From contig NC_134035.1 in assembly GCF_964204645.1 (NCBI RefSeq), forward strand, positions 1,812,001 to 1,876,000: a DNA stretch of 64,000 nt, in the 5' to 3' direction. The notes beneath the pieces were generated by a model. The model saw only the letters and a program-made list of their open reading frames with translations. It did no database searches and was not told the origin of the DNA. Shown here piece by piece: positions 31,801-43,548 of the stretch. The stretch's first letter is position 1, and each line of letters begins with the position of its first letter. The translations under genes and the position numbers were made by a program. This DNA is from Tubulanus polymorphus (lineage: Eukaryota > Nemertea > Palaeonemertea > Tubulaniformes > Tubulanidae).

Positions 31801-34282
31801 GGCCAGGGTAAAAAGAAGGACTTGGAAGGATCGCTGGAAACCCTGAGTGCGAACGATCAATGTTTGAAAGTGCGCCGATAAAATATCAAATGCCTGGTGT
31901 AACTGTTTGTAGTTCGTCATCGAGGTGAAGTTCTGAACACATGTGAAGTGTGGACGGATAAGTATTATAGTGATAAAATGTCTAATGTGGTGTTTGTAAT
32001 TCATTTTCAATTCAAAATGTCTCAAATGAAGAACGCATGTAAAGTGTGGATGATCAGAGGTGATATGTTTGGAATGTTTGAGCAGTGTGCAGGGAACAGG
32101 AGAATATCTGCATTAGATTACGAAATAGTCCATTTCCAATACGCATTTAATTCATAAGTCGTAAAAAATTAAACAACTTACCCCCCCCCTTTCAGATTGA
32201 AAATGGAACCTACCTGTACTGGAGAATCTCGGCAATTTGCGCCACCCCAAATTCCGCGGTATGGATCAGCGTTCATCGCCTGAAAGACCCAGGAAATAGC
32301 AGAAAACACTTTTCAGCAGCAGACAAAATTTGACGAAGGCAGGACAGGTCGTTTAAACTTACGTTCAGTATTCCGAATCCTGATGGTAGATTATAGAGCC
32401 ACGGACTGTGAGCGGTTAACTTGAACAACGACGATGCCATTCCGTGGTAGGCATTCCTGTCGAGTTACGTGAGAACATTATTTATATTTTCACTCTATTT
32501 TCAAACTGAATATCTGAAGGGAGCGGGTTATAGGTGGCAAATCAATGCTAACCTGAGTGAAATGATGTCGTAGCATCCCGTATACAGACGCGCCATCGTC
32601 AACGCCAGATCGTTAGCTTCAGAACCACTGTTTACAAACATCACTACCTGAATATTCGAGAAAAAAATATCTGAACATATCATGTCGTGACTTAAGTCCA
32701 AAAGTGGTCTTAAATCTTGGGACTGGTCTTGAGTTGTTAGATCGGCTATAGAACTAAGTTGGTCTTAGACTAGTCTTAAGTCTAAGCCATGACTATGCAA
32801 CCGGCCCCTGACACTACAACATAAGTGAGCGACTCACCTTCAGATTTCCCGGCAATTTGCTGACTAATTTCTGCGCGTATTCGTGAGCCTGTGGATACAT
32901 GTAGATATTTGTCGTGTGCCACAATCTATCGATTTGATCGTGCAACGCTTTATTCACTTTCCTAGATTCGATGAAATAAGAATTAATTTAAGACCATTTC
33001 ATCTTAATTCAGGAAGATAGATAGACTGCCTTCCATACGATTAATAGAATTATTTGATTTCTATACGGTTATTTGGCATCCCTTACAAACCACCACACAT
33101 ACCAAGAATGAGATTATAGGGGTCTGACTTTCAGATTGAAAATATAGTTGAACAGTTGATAGAATTTACATAATCTTTGTTTAACTGCTGAAAGGTTTTT
33201 ATTGTTTCTCGATTCTAATTTCTTAGGGTTTCAATGAATTGCCCAAAATTCACGATTTTTACACAAAAAATTGTGCCTATATATGTACATTCAAAACCCT
33301 GAGGATGGCCATATTGGAGGTAAACATTCACTCAAAACCTAGAATTGGAAATTTTAAGTTTGTGTCTACTGTGATATTAACTACATTAACCCATGGGTTT
33401 TAACTGAAATGAATTGAGAGTTCACCCCCTTGTGGAATACTTACGGGTGACAATGGCCGACGCTGACGGTGACGATTCCACCGAACATGTCCAAATATCG
33501 TTTACCGTAAACGTCCCATAACCACTGCATGTGACCTTGATTAATCATCACCGGTTCTTTATAGAACGTTACCACGTTAATCACCGGATTCAAAACATTG
33601 TCGCGGATTTTTTTCGCGTCGCTGTACGTCATGCCCTGTAAAATACCGTAACGAATACTTTCAGCTTGTTTACTCAATAATTTCCTCGTGCTAGACAATT
33701 GATACGGCTGGATTGTCATCTGTCAAAATATATCATTTCATCACACAAAAGGATCAGCATTGAAAGGGTTCATCCTAAATAGGACAATTTTAACAATACT
33801 GGATATAACAAGATATTGGTTGTAACGAAAATATTTTTCTGGTCCGTTAATGAGACTTCGCTGTAACCCTCAAATTCATAATTCATAATAACTGTGAATC
33901 AGAGCTCTATTGATGCAACAACTTAGTTACGCAAACAACAGAGGACCAAAAATTGTTATAGATGCTAACTCACCTCATACTTCTGAGGCTTGAAGTCGCA
34001 GGGAGGCATTTCAGGAACGGACGAGGCGGAAACATTGCGAACTAACGATCGGGTTGCTGAAGAAAATTGACATAGAAAAGGTCAATGGTAAAAATTAAAT
34101 TGGTTAAAATTCGTTTATGGCAAATTGCCAATTTCATTGTTTTCATTAAGCGTATGTATATTACAACAAACATTCTTCTAAAAGAAACAATCAAACAGAA
34201 AATTAAAGAGATGATGAAGAAGAAATTTCTTACCTAATTTCGACAAGATTTGTCGATGAAACATCGCCGCCTTTACGAGCAT
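28865..34282 (-). CDS. AGXT2: Alanine-glyoxylate aminotransferase 2, mitochondrial
   Basis: A PLP-dependent class III aminotransferase. It transfers amino groups from alanine, beta-aminoisobutyrate or dimethylarginine to glyoxylate or pyruvate in mitochondria. Thirteen coding exons, 497 aa: 34234-34282, 33974-34056, 33445-33635, 32838-32961, 32553-32647, 32363-32456, 32214-32279, 31612-31743, 31419-31511, 30949-31021, 30111-30409, 29516-29614, 28865-28960. All joins are GT..AG and keep phase. The N-terminus ([16 protein letters not shown] then ATRSLVR) is basic, like a mitochondrial presequence, followed by MPPCDF as in vertebrate AGXT2. Marks: FVNSGSEAN (phosphate binding), ISDEVQTGFGR (D308 for the PLP ring nitrogen), [12 protein letters not shown] (catalytic K338), [17 protein letters not shown]. 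The exon 3 acceptor could instead be at 33720, adding 28 residues in frame; the internal one fits the family alignment. A possible 5' UTR acceptor lies at about 34331. Confidence 0.95.
29375..29486. mobile_element. Palindromic element, family P3 (AGXT2 intron 12)
   Basis: Begins GGTCCAGTTTCACAAAAATG and ends CATTTTTGTGAAACTGCGGC, which are inverted complements. The second copy is at 46332-46441 in a TGFBRAP1 intron. Confidence 0.65.
32683..32810. mobile_element. Palindromic element, family P4 (AGXT2 intron 4)
   Basis: Relative of 3293-3430 in the opposite orientation (GACTTAAGTCCAAAAGTGGT at the left; CTTAAGTCTAAGCCATGACT at the right). Non-coding. Confidence 0.6.
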
Positions 34283-36200
34283 TTTTTCAAATATCCGATG
34301 TCCTCGTTATTGTCTACGGCTTTCAGTCACCTGAAACGAGTTTTCAATCACATCGATTTAATCGACTGGTATTTTCAAACCAGGATTACAATTTCATGAC
34401 GCGATAAGGACACAAAATGAAAGTTGTAGCTTTCAGGTGGAATTGAAAACGAACATCTTTATCTTAATATAGAGTTAAGACAAATAAATATCCAGGCCTA
34501 GTGAATAGGAATTTAGAACTAGAATCTAAATATTTTTCTTTCTTTTCCACTATGACAAGTTGCAATATATAATAAATGTCCATCAGTCGAATCTATGCGG
34601 TAATGCGTGAATGACAGATGCGCAATAATGATAGAACTATGTGTGTCCATTATTTGGCTACATTTCATGGTCTACACCGGCATAAAACACAGTGGAAAGT
34701 TTCTCAAAGGTTGGTTAAAAAAAGTGTGGATATTTTGCAATAATTAGGGTTAACCACTCGATATAGTTGACAAAGGGGTTCTAAAAAGTCATAGGCCTAG
34801 CTAATTTTTCTAAACGACTGGTCCCAGAGTAATTTGAAATAAGGCATCATCATGCCAACAGAATGCACCGGGTACTTGTAGCATAAAAAGCAACTGCCAC
34901 AAGCCAAAGGTAAAATTAAAGCACTTGCCATGCTGGTCTATGGTCTTACCGAATGGGAGTTTAGGGTCTACTACCTAAACTACCTTTTTCAGTGTGGTCA
35001 AAATTTCAAAATCATAGATTCGACCCATGATCTTTTTTCATCCCAGCAAAGTTCTTCATAGGTGGTTCCTATGTAAAACGGTCAAATCTTTGTGATTTTA
35101 AACCCCCAGCTATCTTGAAAAGTCCCTGTGGCTGTGTGCTTGTCATAGATGCCGATGGGAAATGCTGACGTGACCGCCCCTGCCAAAAGGGCAAGGCTGG
35201 AGCTGATTTAATCTTCTAATTAAGAAGAATCCCTGGGAAATCTTTTTCATTTTAAATCGAGACTGATTCGAATGTCAATTCTAAACATTCAGAGAAGAAT
35301 GTCGCGCCGTATTAATCAAATTAATTAGGTTTTTCGTTGTTAATTAGCTCTAAAATTAAACTTTGTCTGACCTGCTAGGGCTACGACCTTGGAAACATTC
35401 GCGAGCATCAATTTCAATTCAATTCAACATTTATTCAGTAAATAATCACACAAATTTCAATTTCAATTTATTCATCATATTCCAAAGTATAAGATTGTGA
35501 ATGAAGAAAAACAACAATAACAACAAACAGACAAAAAACAAAAAGGATGTGCAATAAAAGAAAAACAATAAATGATTGAGGCTGAACAGTAATTTGATTA
35601 TAGGCCTATGTAATAGATGAAATGACGGACGCCTTACAGCCATTGATATAATAATATTAGTACTATATACCCGGTAATTCAAGTCAAGATAAAACACTAG
35701 CACCCGTTGACTATTTAATACACAGGCTAAGGGCTCGTATTTGAAGTTTGGGGGTGAACTGTAGCTCAGATCATCCAGTATCCCTGATATAAAAGAATTT
35801 CTAACATTTATTCTGACACATTGCTTTTGTTTATGTCCTGTCAGTTGATATGCTATGTAACTTCCGTTTTCTGGTCATTCCACCTGATGATGGCCGTTAG
35901 TCAACAGTGGAAACGTTGTGGTTGGTTTCATTTTAATAGATTATTTCATAAAAAATTCGAATCGTGCGACTTTTTCCGTCAACAACTGTCAACGGGCCCA
36001 GTGTAATGTGCGAAGTCATTGGTTTTGCCATTCAGTTTATCTTAAATCGATTTAGGCCTTCATCCAGGAGTTGCTATATTAAACTTAACAAATTTCAAAA
36101 TCAATCATATTTATTCTCATACAACAATTATACAAAATGCCAGGAGTGCTCGAGGAATTATAAACACGTGGACTTTCAAAAACAACTAGTCCAACCACCA
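34283..36200. other. Intergenic DNA upstream of AGXT2
   Basis: It should contain the AGXT2 promoter, but no TATA box or initiator could be placed with confidence. At 35410-35580 TTCAATTCAATTCAACATTTATTC resembles the A-rich tail of a LINE on the minus strand. At 35735-35775 a short stretch repeats 10300-10345. No protein gene is supported by the small open frames here. Confidence 0.4.
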
Positions 36201-36201
36201 T

Positions 36202-36240
36202 AGGCGTATAAACTATAAATGAGAGTTTATACGCCCATGG
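36202..36240. repeat. Short imperfect palindrome (GGCGTATAAACT type)
   Basis: TAGGCGTATAAACTATAAAT is followed by GAGAGTTTATACGCCCATGG; the arms pair over about 13 bases. Related to the perfect palindrome at 24143-24180. Confidence 0.55.
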
Positions 36241-39200
36241 TCCAAACATAGACTCCAAAACAAAAAAGTATATGGCCCAACCATGGACTCAATTGTCAAT
36301 GGCCCCCGCACTAAAACAAGAGATAACCCAGGCCAAATACTCTGGAAAGCATAGGATTAAGTAATCAATCTGATTTACATTTTTACATCATTTCATTTCA
36401 CATATCAAATTATTAACATTTACCTTATTTTCTCAAATTATAATAGTAGTTTTATTTCTATTAAAAATGTACTATGTATGAAATTGTACTAACTTTAAAA
36501 AAACAAAAGTTACATGTAAGGTATTTATAAGTCTTTACATATGATACATTTCCACTACAGCTGATTTATACAATTTGCATCAATAGGAAAATAACAAAAA
36601 TACACAAAGAATTGTAAACTTTGATCCATAAAACACCGAAAATTGGACTAGTCTGAAAGTAGTAAGATTGTGAATTTGACAATTCACGAGGTGAATATAA
36701 CCGACACTTTGTTATATTTCATGAAATATGAACCTATCATGTCAACTTTTCAAATGACATCTCAATTATCAAGAAAAAGCTCAACTATATTCGATTAGGG
36801 CCTTAATAAATCAGTGTTTTATGAACGATTGACATGAACATGTTGTTTTTATCCCAACAACAATGTTTATACCTAAATGACAGGTATTTATGTACTCATA
36901 ATTATTTTATGAGTATAGTATTTATGGAAGTGCCTCAGTCATTTACAAAAACATGACCTGTATTTTTTTAAAAAGTCTCCAATATAAAATATAAGAACAT
37001 TAAAACCAGAGATAAAAACACAAATTCAAACTGGAAAGCTTATGATTTACTAAACAGTCTTTGATTTAATTTTCATCAACTTTATTTTACAAGATAACTA
37101 GAGTTTTGTCACCTTTGCTCGGACATGATCAAATTGGTTATTTTCTCACATGTTACATTTAATACAAAGTATTTTGGAGGTATCCTCTTATATGCAATCA
37201 ACAAGATAAAATTGTTCACCTGCCAATTTGAATACAGCTAGCACAATCTACTAATTAACACTTCATATATCCTCGTTTATCAGGAGACTGCTCCTCTATT
37301 TTCCATAAGGACCTTAATAAAAAATAGTATTTTATGAACCACTGATCGAAAAGCACCACAGTGAAAAAGTTGCCCACTCGATGTAAGGGATGAATGTGTC
37401 ACAATCGCACTGCTCATGTAGGACAGGTTGATTTTTGAGGGTCAAATGATACTACATATATGCTTGCCCCAAGGTCAAGTGGCATTTATTCCTTAGATCA
37501 AACCCGGCAAACTATTATAAAGGTTTTTCTTCGTGACAATTCAAGATAAATCAAGTATCTTCAAACAAATATGGTTTAACTGACATAAAGCTACAGTAAC
37601 TTCTAAATTATATTATTCAACTTGATAGATATAAATACAACTCTATATAAAGATCAGAAATTCTTCGAGTCCAGATATTACAGGCTCCCACACAGACGCG
37701 GTTTTTATGATAATCAAAACAAAGCTAGGACAATTGACCAATTAGCATTGTATCCTAAAGTTATAAAGAAACTGCTGCTATTTTTGACAGGCCCTTAATT
37801 AAATCAGTATTTCATGAACCACTGAAAAACACCAAAGTGAAATTGTTGCTATAAAACTTAACAACTGAAATGTTTCAAGATGAATGATGAAAATGTACAT
37901 CGATTTATTCACACAACAACAATATCTTAACCGAGGAATCATCATGCAAGTTCCTAATTTATAAACACGCGAACTGTGTTACAATAACAGTCTCCAACAT
38001 AAAAGCATTAAAACTAGAGATGAGAAACTCGGATTCACTCTGGAAATCTTAGTATCAATTAATCAGTCTTAATTTCATTTTCATTAACATTACTTTCACT
38101 AGAAAACTAGAATTTTGCCAACTTTGCCCCGACTTAAAGATTACCTAACACCTTGACATTACATACTAAGTATTCTGACGTTTTTTCTTCCAGCTTTGAA
38201 AAGATCAACGTAATTATACAATCGGTAACTAATCAATAACATCAATAACTAAGTTTATAGCTGTTTAACATTCTTTTAAAAAAGTAAAAAGTATTTACCA
38301 GATTTCAGACAGTAAGTCTATCCCAGTATAACAATAAACAGTCACAGCAGTGATTGAGCTCGGCTAGTTGAAAGGACGGTCGATCTTTCATAACAGTTAT
38401 TCAAAGCATTCTATCATATCAGTTATTTTTTTTAAGTGTGTTTGATTTAGTTAAGGTTTATGGTTATTTGTTTTGTTCATTAGAATAACTGAGTTGATAG
38501 AATGCTTAGAATAACAACTGAAAAGATCTCGGGTTTTTGCTATACTTAGGGAAGGTTGTTCGATAAATGAAGAACCTTGTTGATAAATATTTGAAAAAAT
38601 GCCTTTTCATGTAAATAGAATATCAATTTATTGTTTGTTTGTATTGTTGTTTATTCTATTTATTATTTATTGGTTTTTTTTTATTTTTTAGAATTAATTT
38701 ATGTACTTGTAGTTTGTAGTTATGTATTATTTATACTCCTCTATTTACAACTGCAGGCATTTTTTCACTGTAAAGTTCTGGGCCCATTTTGAAAAAGCGC
38801 TACCGATTCACTGCCACTCCTTAATAATCATTATACACCCGATTTGAAGCCAAGTGATTATTCACGAGAGCCATCTCGTGATGGATTTACCCATTACAAT
38901 AAAAGAAGTTCAAACAGCTATAAACAATGTTAAAATGTTCAAAATCAGTCCTAGCTATAACTTTATGCCTAGCTTTACTTCTCAAATGTAAATAATGGTC
39001 TCCTTTCAAATAAAGCTTTAGTTTTCAAATACGTAGCTATGATCATCAAACAGATTGATGGAGGCTTTAAAAGGTCAATGTGAAAATCGAAATCTACGAT
39101 TCATTTCAAATTTCTCAAATTGGTTACATGGGCCTTCCGAAAATATCAATGCCATCAAATTGGTACATCTACAATTCAGCAAATAGTTAATACCTGTACA

Positions 39201-39590
39201 TTAACACTGGTCTAACGTTATGTTCTGTTTCCTAACTATGTGATATCTACACCGACAAATAGCCACAGTTGACTATGTTTAGCTATGGTAAGTTTTGAAG
39301 ATTAAACTCACAATTCATGTTGAAACTATATCTCAGTTTAGGAGTTAACTCAACAGACCTACGAATCCTAACTAGACACTCGACGCGACCATTTACTCCT
39401 AGTGACTAACCTAACTTGACTTATCAATCGACCAAGGATCGAAGACCAATATCTTGAATTAATGGAGCTTAGCTTTTATTAGACTCTCACATTGCATAAA
39501 ACATTATCAAATAGTTTCCTCGAAAACACTATATCATCCATCAGACTGGTTTGAAAAAGACGATAAATAACAAAATTAATACTTTACTAC
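36241..39590. other. AT-rich intergenic DNA with degenerate long-period repeats
   Basis: About 36970-37200 and 37990-38200 are diverged copies of each other (GTCTCCAATATAAAAT versus GTCTCCAACATAAAAG, then ACTAGAGTTTTG versus ACTAGAATTTTG). Text of the form CTTAATAAATCAGTNTTTTATGAACCACTGA recurs near 36795, 37315 and 37795. The interval 37355-37510 shares text with an element at 52620-52870. No protein gene is seen. It could be part of a non-coding transcript. Confidence 0.4.
38395..38517. repeat. Inverted repeat, arms about 33 bases
   Basis: GTTATTCAAAGCATTCTATC..AGTTATT at the left pairs with AATAACTGAGTTGATAGAATG..GAATAAC at the right, with a loop of about 55 bases. A small foldback element is the simplest reading. 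Confidence 0.6.
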
Positions 39591-39599
39591 AGAAGTTCG

Positions 39600-39800
39600 C
39601 TATTGTCTTCGCCGCTCCTGGATCTCAGTGTTTATAACATGCACTATTATTTATGCTGCTCCTAATAAGATACACTATTGTCTTTGCTGCTTTTATAACA
39701 GTGTTTATCCTGAATCAGTGTTTATGAGAATCCATTAGCTTTGTTGCTTGAATCAGTGTTTATAAGATTCACTATTGTCTCTGCTGCTCCTGATAAAATG
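39600..39800. repeat. Degenerate tandem repeat of about 50-60 bases
   Basis: Repeated CACTATTGTCTTTGCTGCTCCTGATAA and CAGTGTTTATAA motifs, three to four diverged copies. Confidence 0.55.
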
Positions 39801-40622
39801 TTTTATAGAAATCAACCACCAATTGTAGAAGAATCCATCGTTGAGTGATTAATCCGTTGCTGGCTCCTCAACTTCTCATCTGGGCTTCTGCAGTTTTCAT
39901 CAGCAAATGGGTCGATCAGTATTCATCTATTTGTGAGTCTCTTCTTCAGGCCATTATTGCCGAGATGTAGTTTGGCTGAAACAAAGTTAAGAAAGCAAAA
40001 CATTTCAGACAGATTTATCATAATTTACATGTCATTTCAAATTACAAGCCACCCTGTTTTTCACAAAATAAAATTCATTCACACAATTCAACGTCAATTG
40101 CCAATTTAAACCCCAATAATTAATTAATAGTAGTAGTAGTAGGACTAGTTCATCACTGTTTAAGACTAGTGAAGATAAAAGTTTGAAGATAAAAGCTTTG
40201 TGGACCGGTAAATAGATTTTGATGATAGTCACTTATTAAATGATATTCATATGAGGACTGAAATATCTATATACAGTAATTTCATGTATATCAACTTACC
40301 TTTAAAGATTGCTGGGTTCAGTTCTGGCCTCTCCCTGTTCCAGTTTGTAGAGTTTGGACGAGTAGTTGATCTCAAGCTAGGCTTTTTCTTATAGTTGAAA
40401 TTTAGCTGCAATGATTAAAAGAAGACATCCTGTAATGACAAAATATTTCAGTTAGAATTTATTGCAATAATTCTATATATACTAAGTTACCTTTTGTGAT
40501 TGCCGGGTTCATTATCGGCGAGGGTCTCCTAAGTTGGTTGTCTAATTTTACATAATTTTTGTTGTTTTTTTCGTGTAAATAGTCCGAAAGTTTACAAGGT
40601 TGTAGAAAATTTTGTCTAAGTT

Positions 40623-40870
40623 TTTTGGATATCTATATTACAAGCTAGACTATTTTTCTGCCTAATTTATTACATTGAGATTTTGGATATCTATATTACA
40701 AGCTAGACTTTTTTTCTGCCTAATTTATTACATTGAGATTTTGGATATCTATATTACAAGCTTGACTTTTTTTCTGCCTAATTTATTACATTGAGATTTT
40801 GGATATCTATATTACAAGATTAACTTTTTTTCTGCCTAATTTATTACATCGAGATTTTGGATATCTATAT
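40623..40870. repeat. 58-bp tandem repeat, about four copies
   Basis: Unit GATATCTATATTACAAGCTA then GACTTTTTTTCTGCCTAATT and TATTACATTGAGATTTTG, almost identical in successive copies. A diverged single unit is at about 41310-41365. Confidence 0.8.
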
Positions 40871-41825
40871 TATAACGTATTATAAGTAGTATAGCTGAAA
40901 AAAAGAAAATCCTTTCTAATATCACAGATCATAATTAACATATAAAAGATCAGCAATGTGGACCGATACGTAGATTTTGATAATAGTCAATTATTAAACG
41001 ATATGAATCAGAAACGACAGAAGTATGATGATTATTGGGGTGAAAGGAGAGTGAACTCGGGAGGGGGCGTTAGGAGATCTTTTAGACTCCAGTGTTTGGT
41101 GTAGACGGTTACTACAAACCCACCACACCAACTGAGAGTGAAACAGGGTTTGACTTCGAAATCGGAAATCGAAGTACAGATAACGATGTGCGGTCGATTT
41201 TACATAAATTTTTTTTTCTTTAAATCCAAGCACATAATTGGGAATTACGGTTCCGGTTCATTCAATTAATCTTCCAACCAGTCTGAACCGGCAAGCGACT
41301 GATTGGGGTCAATTAAGTTGACTGCCTATTTAAATACATCGAGATTTGGAATATCTATATTACAAGGTTGAAGATCTGGTGGGTAGATCTTAGATTTTAG
41401 GTTTATATCAAGCTGGGCCTTTCCGGATTAAGTTTAGCTGAAATGAATAACAGAACGATATTCTGTAGTTACACAATCCTTTCTGTATCATAGATCGTAA
41501 TTAACATGTATATCAACTTAACTTTCAAGATTGCCAAGTTCAGTGGCGACTAGGATTTTCTTGACGGCCGTACTTCTTTGTCTTCTTGGGTTTTGTCGAA
41601 GCTGAAATTGAGTAAAAGAAAAACATTTTGTAGTCACACATTTCTTCATCATTAATCTTAATTTACATGTGAATCAACTTAACTTTCAAGATTGCCTAGT
41701 TCAGTATTCTTTTTTCAGCATCTTCTGTAGTCGCCTTCTACCATCTTCTTCTTCAACTTCTTGTGAGTCCTGAAATGAAAAAAAAGAGAAGAGCGATGAA
41801 AACCTGGTACGGAACGAAACTAATG

Positions 41826-41990
41826 TTCGAAAGCTTTACAGCTCTCCGTCGTCGGTCACATGCCGAGAACACCAGACAATGAGCCAGCCAGGAATATACT
41901 GCCCTCTACACGCCCTCACACAGAACGCGAAAACCAGGATGACGACGCCTCACATTCCCCATCTAACTGCAGGATGTACTGGGCGACGTC
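41826..41990 (+). pseudogene. LINE ORF2 3'-end fragment (plus)
   Basis: Translates to QLSVVGHMPRTPDNEPARN, a decayed form of the (R)GHxxRMPD motif found near the C-terminus of many non-LTR retrotransposon proteins, followed by PSTRPHTERENQ where the family has a basic RGRPR-like stretch. Too short to assign a clade. Confidence 0.5.
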
Positions 41991-42069
41991 AGTAACTGAC
42001 ACACCTGTAAAATTGCACGAAACACAAATAGCGCAGTACAACCAGCTTGACCGGGTTGAGATTCAGGAT

Positions 42070-42345
42070 CTCAACTAGCACCCAAAAGCGTGACAAGAGA
42101 CTTCATCCACTGACCGAGGTTGTCACAAGGACACAATGAAACTAGCACTCACAAGCCGACGAGACTTCATCCACTGACCGGGGTTGTCACAAGGACACAA
42201 TGAAAACTAGCACTCAAACTAGAAATCAAAGAGCGTGACAGTAGAATCATCCCTCAGCCGACTCAGAATACCAGAAACAAAGAGCGTGACAGTAGAATCA
42301 TCCCTCATCCGGGCGGTCACAAGGACACAATGAATGCTAGTAGCG
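42070..42345. repeat. Short tandem duplications between opposed LINE fragments
   Basis: GTTGTCACAAGGACACAATG occurs twice (about 42120 and 42184), and a related GGTCACAAGGACACAATGAA near 42315. AAAGAGCGTGACAGTAGAATC occurs twice (about 42228 and 42279). Confidence 0.65.
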
Positions 42346-42404
42346 TGACAATCCAGTATAACCGCTCCATTTGTATCCCGCGCAATCCCGCAGATATGCC
42401 CGTC

Positions 42405-42600
42405 ATTGACATCACTCAGCACACTTTGCAGATAGGTGGGGGCAGTGAGGCCTGGTCATCCTGGTTTTCGTGTTCCGTATGAGGGCGTGTAGAGGGCAGA
42501 ATTTCCTGACCGACTCTTTGTCTGACATCCTCGACACGTGACCGGCGAAGGAGAGCTGACGCTTTCGGACATTAGTTTTGTTCCAGCAAACGTCGAAATT
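42405..42600 (-). pseudogene. LINE ORF2 3'-end fragment (minus)
   Basis: On the minus strand it encodes RKRQLSFAGHVSRMSDKESV and continues to LIRNTKTRM, the same segment as the plus-strand fragment at 41826-41990 but better preserved. A 158-codon open frame (42412-42888) fuses this to an upstream hydrophobic stretch. I consider the fusion accidental because the LINE part is only a tail. Confidence 0.5.
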
Positions 42601-43548
42601 CGACAGAGAAATCGGCCCTGAAAAATAAAACGGATTAGAACCTGAAAAATAGAACGGATTAATAAACACGGAACAGTACAGGACAGTACGGAGACGAACA
42701 GTTACACATAAAACATAAAGACGTCGTTCCTCAGGAAGCAGGAACAGGAGCGCAGCGAAGATCGCCAGGATCATGATCGCCAGGAGAATCCACGGAAGCA
42801 TGTCTGCACAGTGTGAGAGAGCGGAGGTGAATGATTTCCTATGCTTACGCACTGTGGTCAGCCGGTGACGTATTCCAATTATGATCAATAGCGCGTGTGA
42901 AAGATATCAACAAACTCTGAAAAACCGCAATTGTGTCTCTTTATTGTTGAATGGAGTTATCGAGGGTTCAACTGCCGGGTTGAACACGCGCCAGTAGCCA
43001 GCTGAACAATCGTGGAACTTTAATAAGGCCATAAAAATAAATTACTTGATTCCCAACAGCTCCCTCTCCTAATTTAGCCGCCGCCTGTTTTTGTGTCTTA
43101 AATTTTAGAATAATTTATTGAAAAATCGAAGAATAAAAACGATAAAATTTATTGATGAAAATCTCTAGTACCTTTATTTCTCATAAATGCATAGCTTCCC
43201 CGAAAGTAGTGACATAAATAATTCCAAGTTCAAGGCTAAACAAAAATGATACTTTGTTTCTTCGCAGCGGACGGGTCATTTTTGTGAGATATAATAAAAT
43301 TGGTTATCAGTTCCTGATGGGTCTTTTATAAGGTTATGGTAAATTGATCACGATTTTAAAAACAGTAGGCCTTCAGACCCGGGGTCAAACCCCCAGTCTG
43401 TGGATTGAATTGGATTGATTGTGCCCGGAGGTCAGAATTCGCGGGTGGCTCCACCGGTGTATAGAAGTGACGGGCGATGATGATTTCTGACTTCTGAAAT
43501 ATATCTTCGTTTTTCTGCTGTGTGAGATATTCAGGCAGGGATTTAGAG
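42601..43548. other. Intergenic DNA upstream of TGFBRAP1
   Basis: Presumably includes the TGFBRAP1 promoter and 5' UTR; no core element could be placed reliably. A duplicated AACCTGAAAAATARAACGGATTA occurs at about 42615-42660. No protein gene is seen. Confidence 0.35.

Larger units (their letters stand above)
39600..41769 (-). ncRNA. Candidate multi-exon non-coding transcription unit with duplicated units
   Basis: On the minus strand a series of exon-like blocks is bounded by good splice signals: 41684-41769, 41523-41601, a block starting at 41437, a block ending at 40491, 40300-40405, and a last block starting at 39975. Three intervening introns are 82, 85 and 85 bases (41602-41683, 41438-41522, 40406-40490), each GT..TTTCAG or TTGCAG-like. 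Blocks end in the related text GAACYNGGCAATCTTGAAAG, so an intron plus the exon end was tandemly copied while exon centres differ. The short blocks contain stops in most frames and encode nothing recognisable. Predicted only from sequence pattern; it could be decayed repeats. Confidence 0.3.

Noticed and set aside
42412-42888. 158-codon minus-strand ORF with a hydrophobic segment, resembling a single-pass membrane protein
   Set aside because: Its C-terminal third is a decayed LINE protein tail (SFAGHVSRM), so the fusion with the upstream hydrophobic codons looks accidental; no splice or family support.
43447-43500. Box C/D snoRNA suggested by GATGATGATTTCTGA
   Set aside because: The C-box-like and D-box-like motifs are only a few bases apart, leaving no room for a guide or stem.
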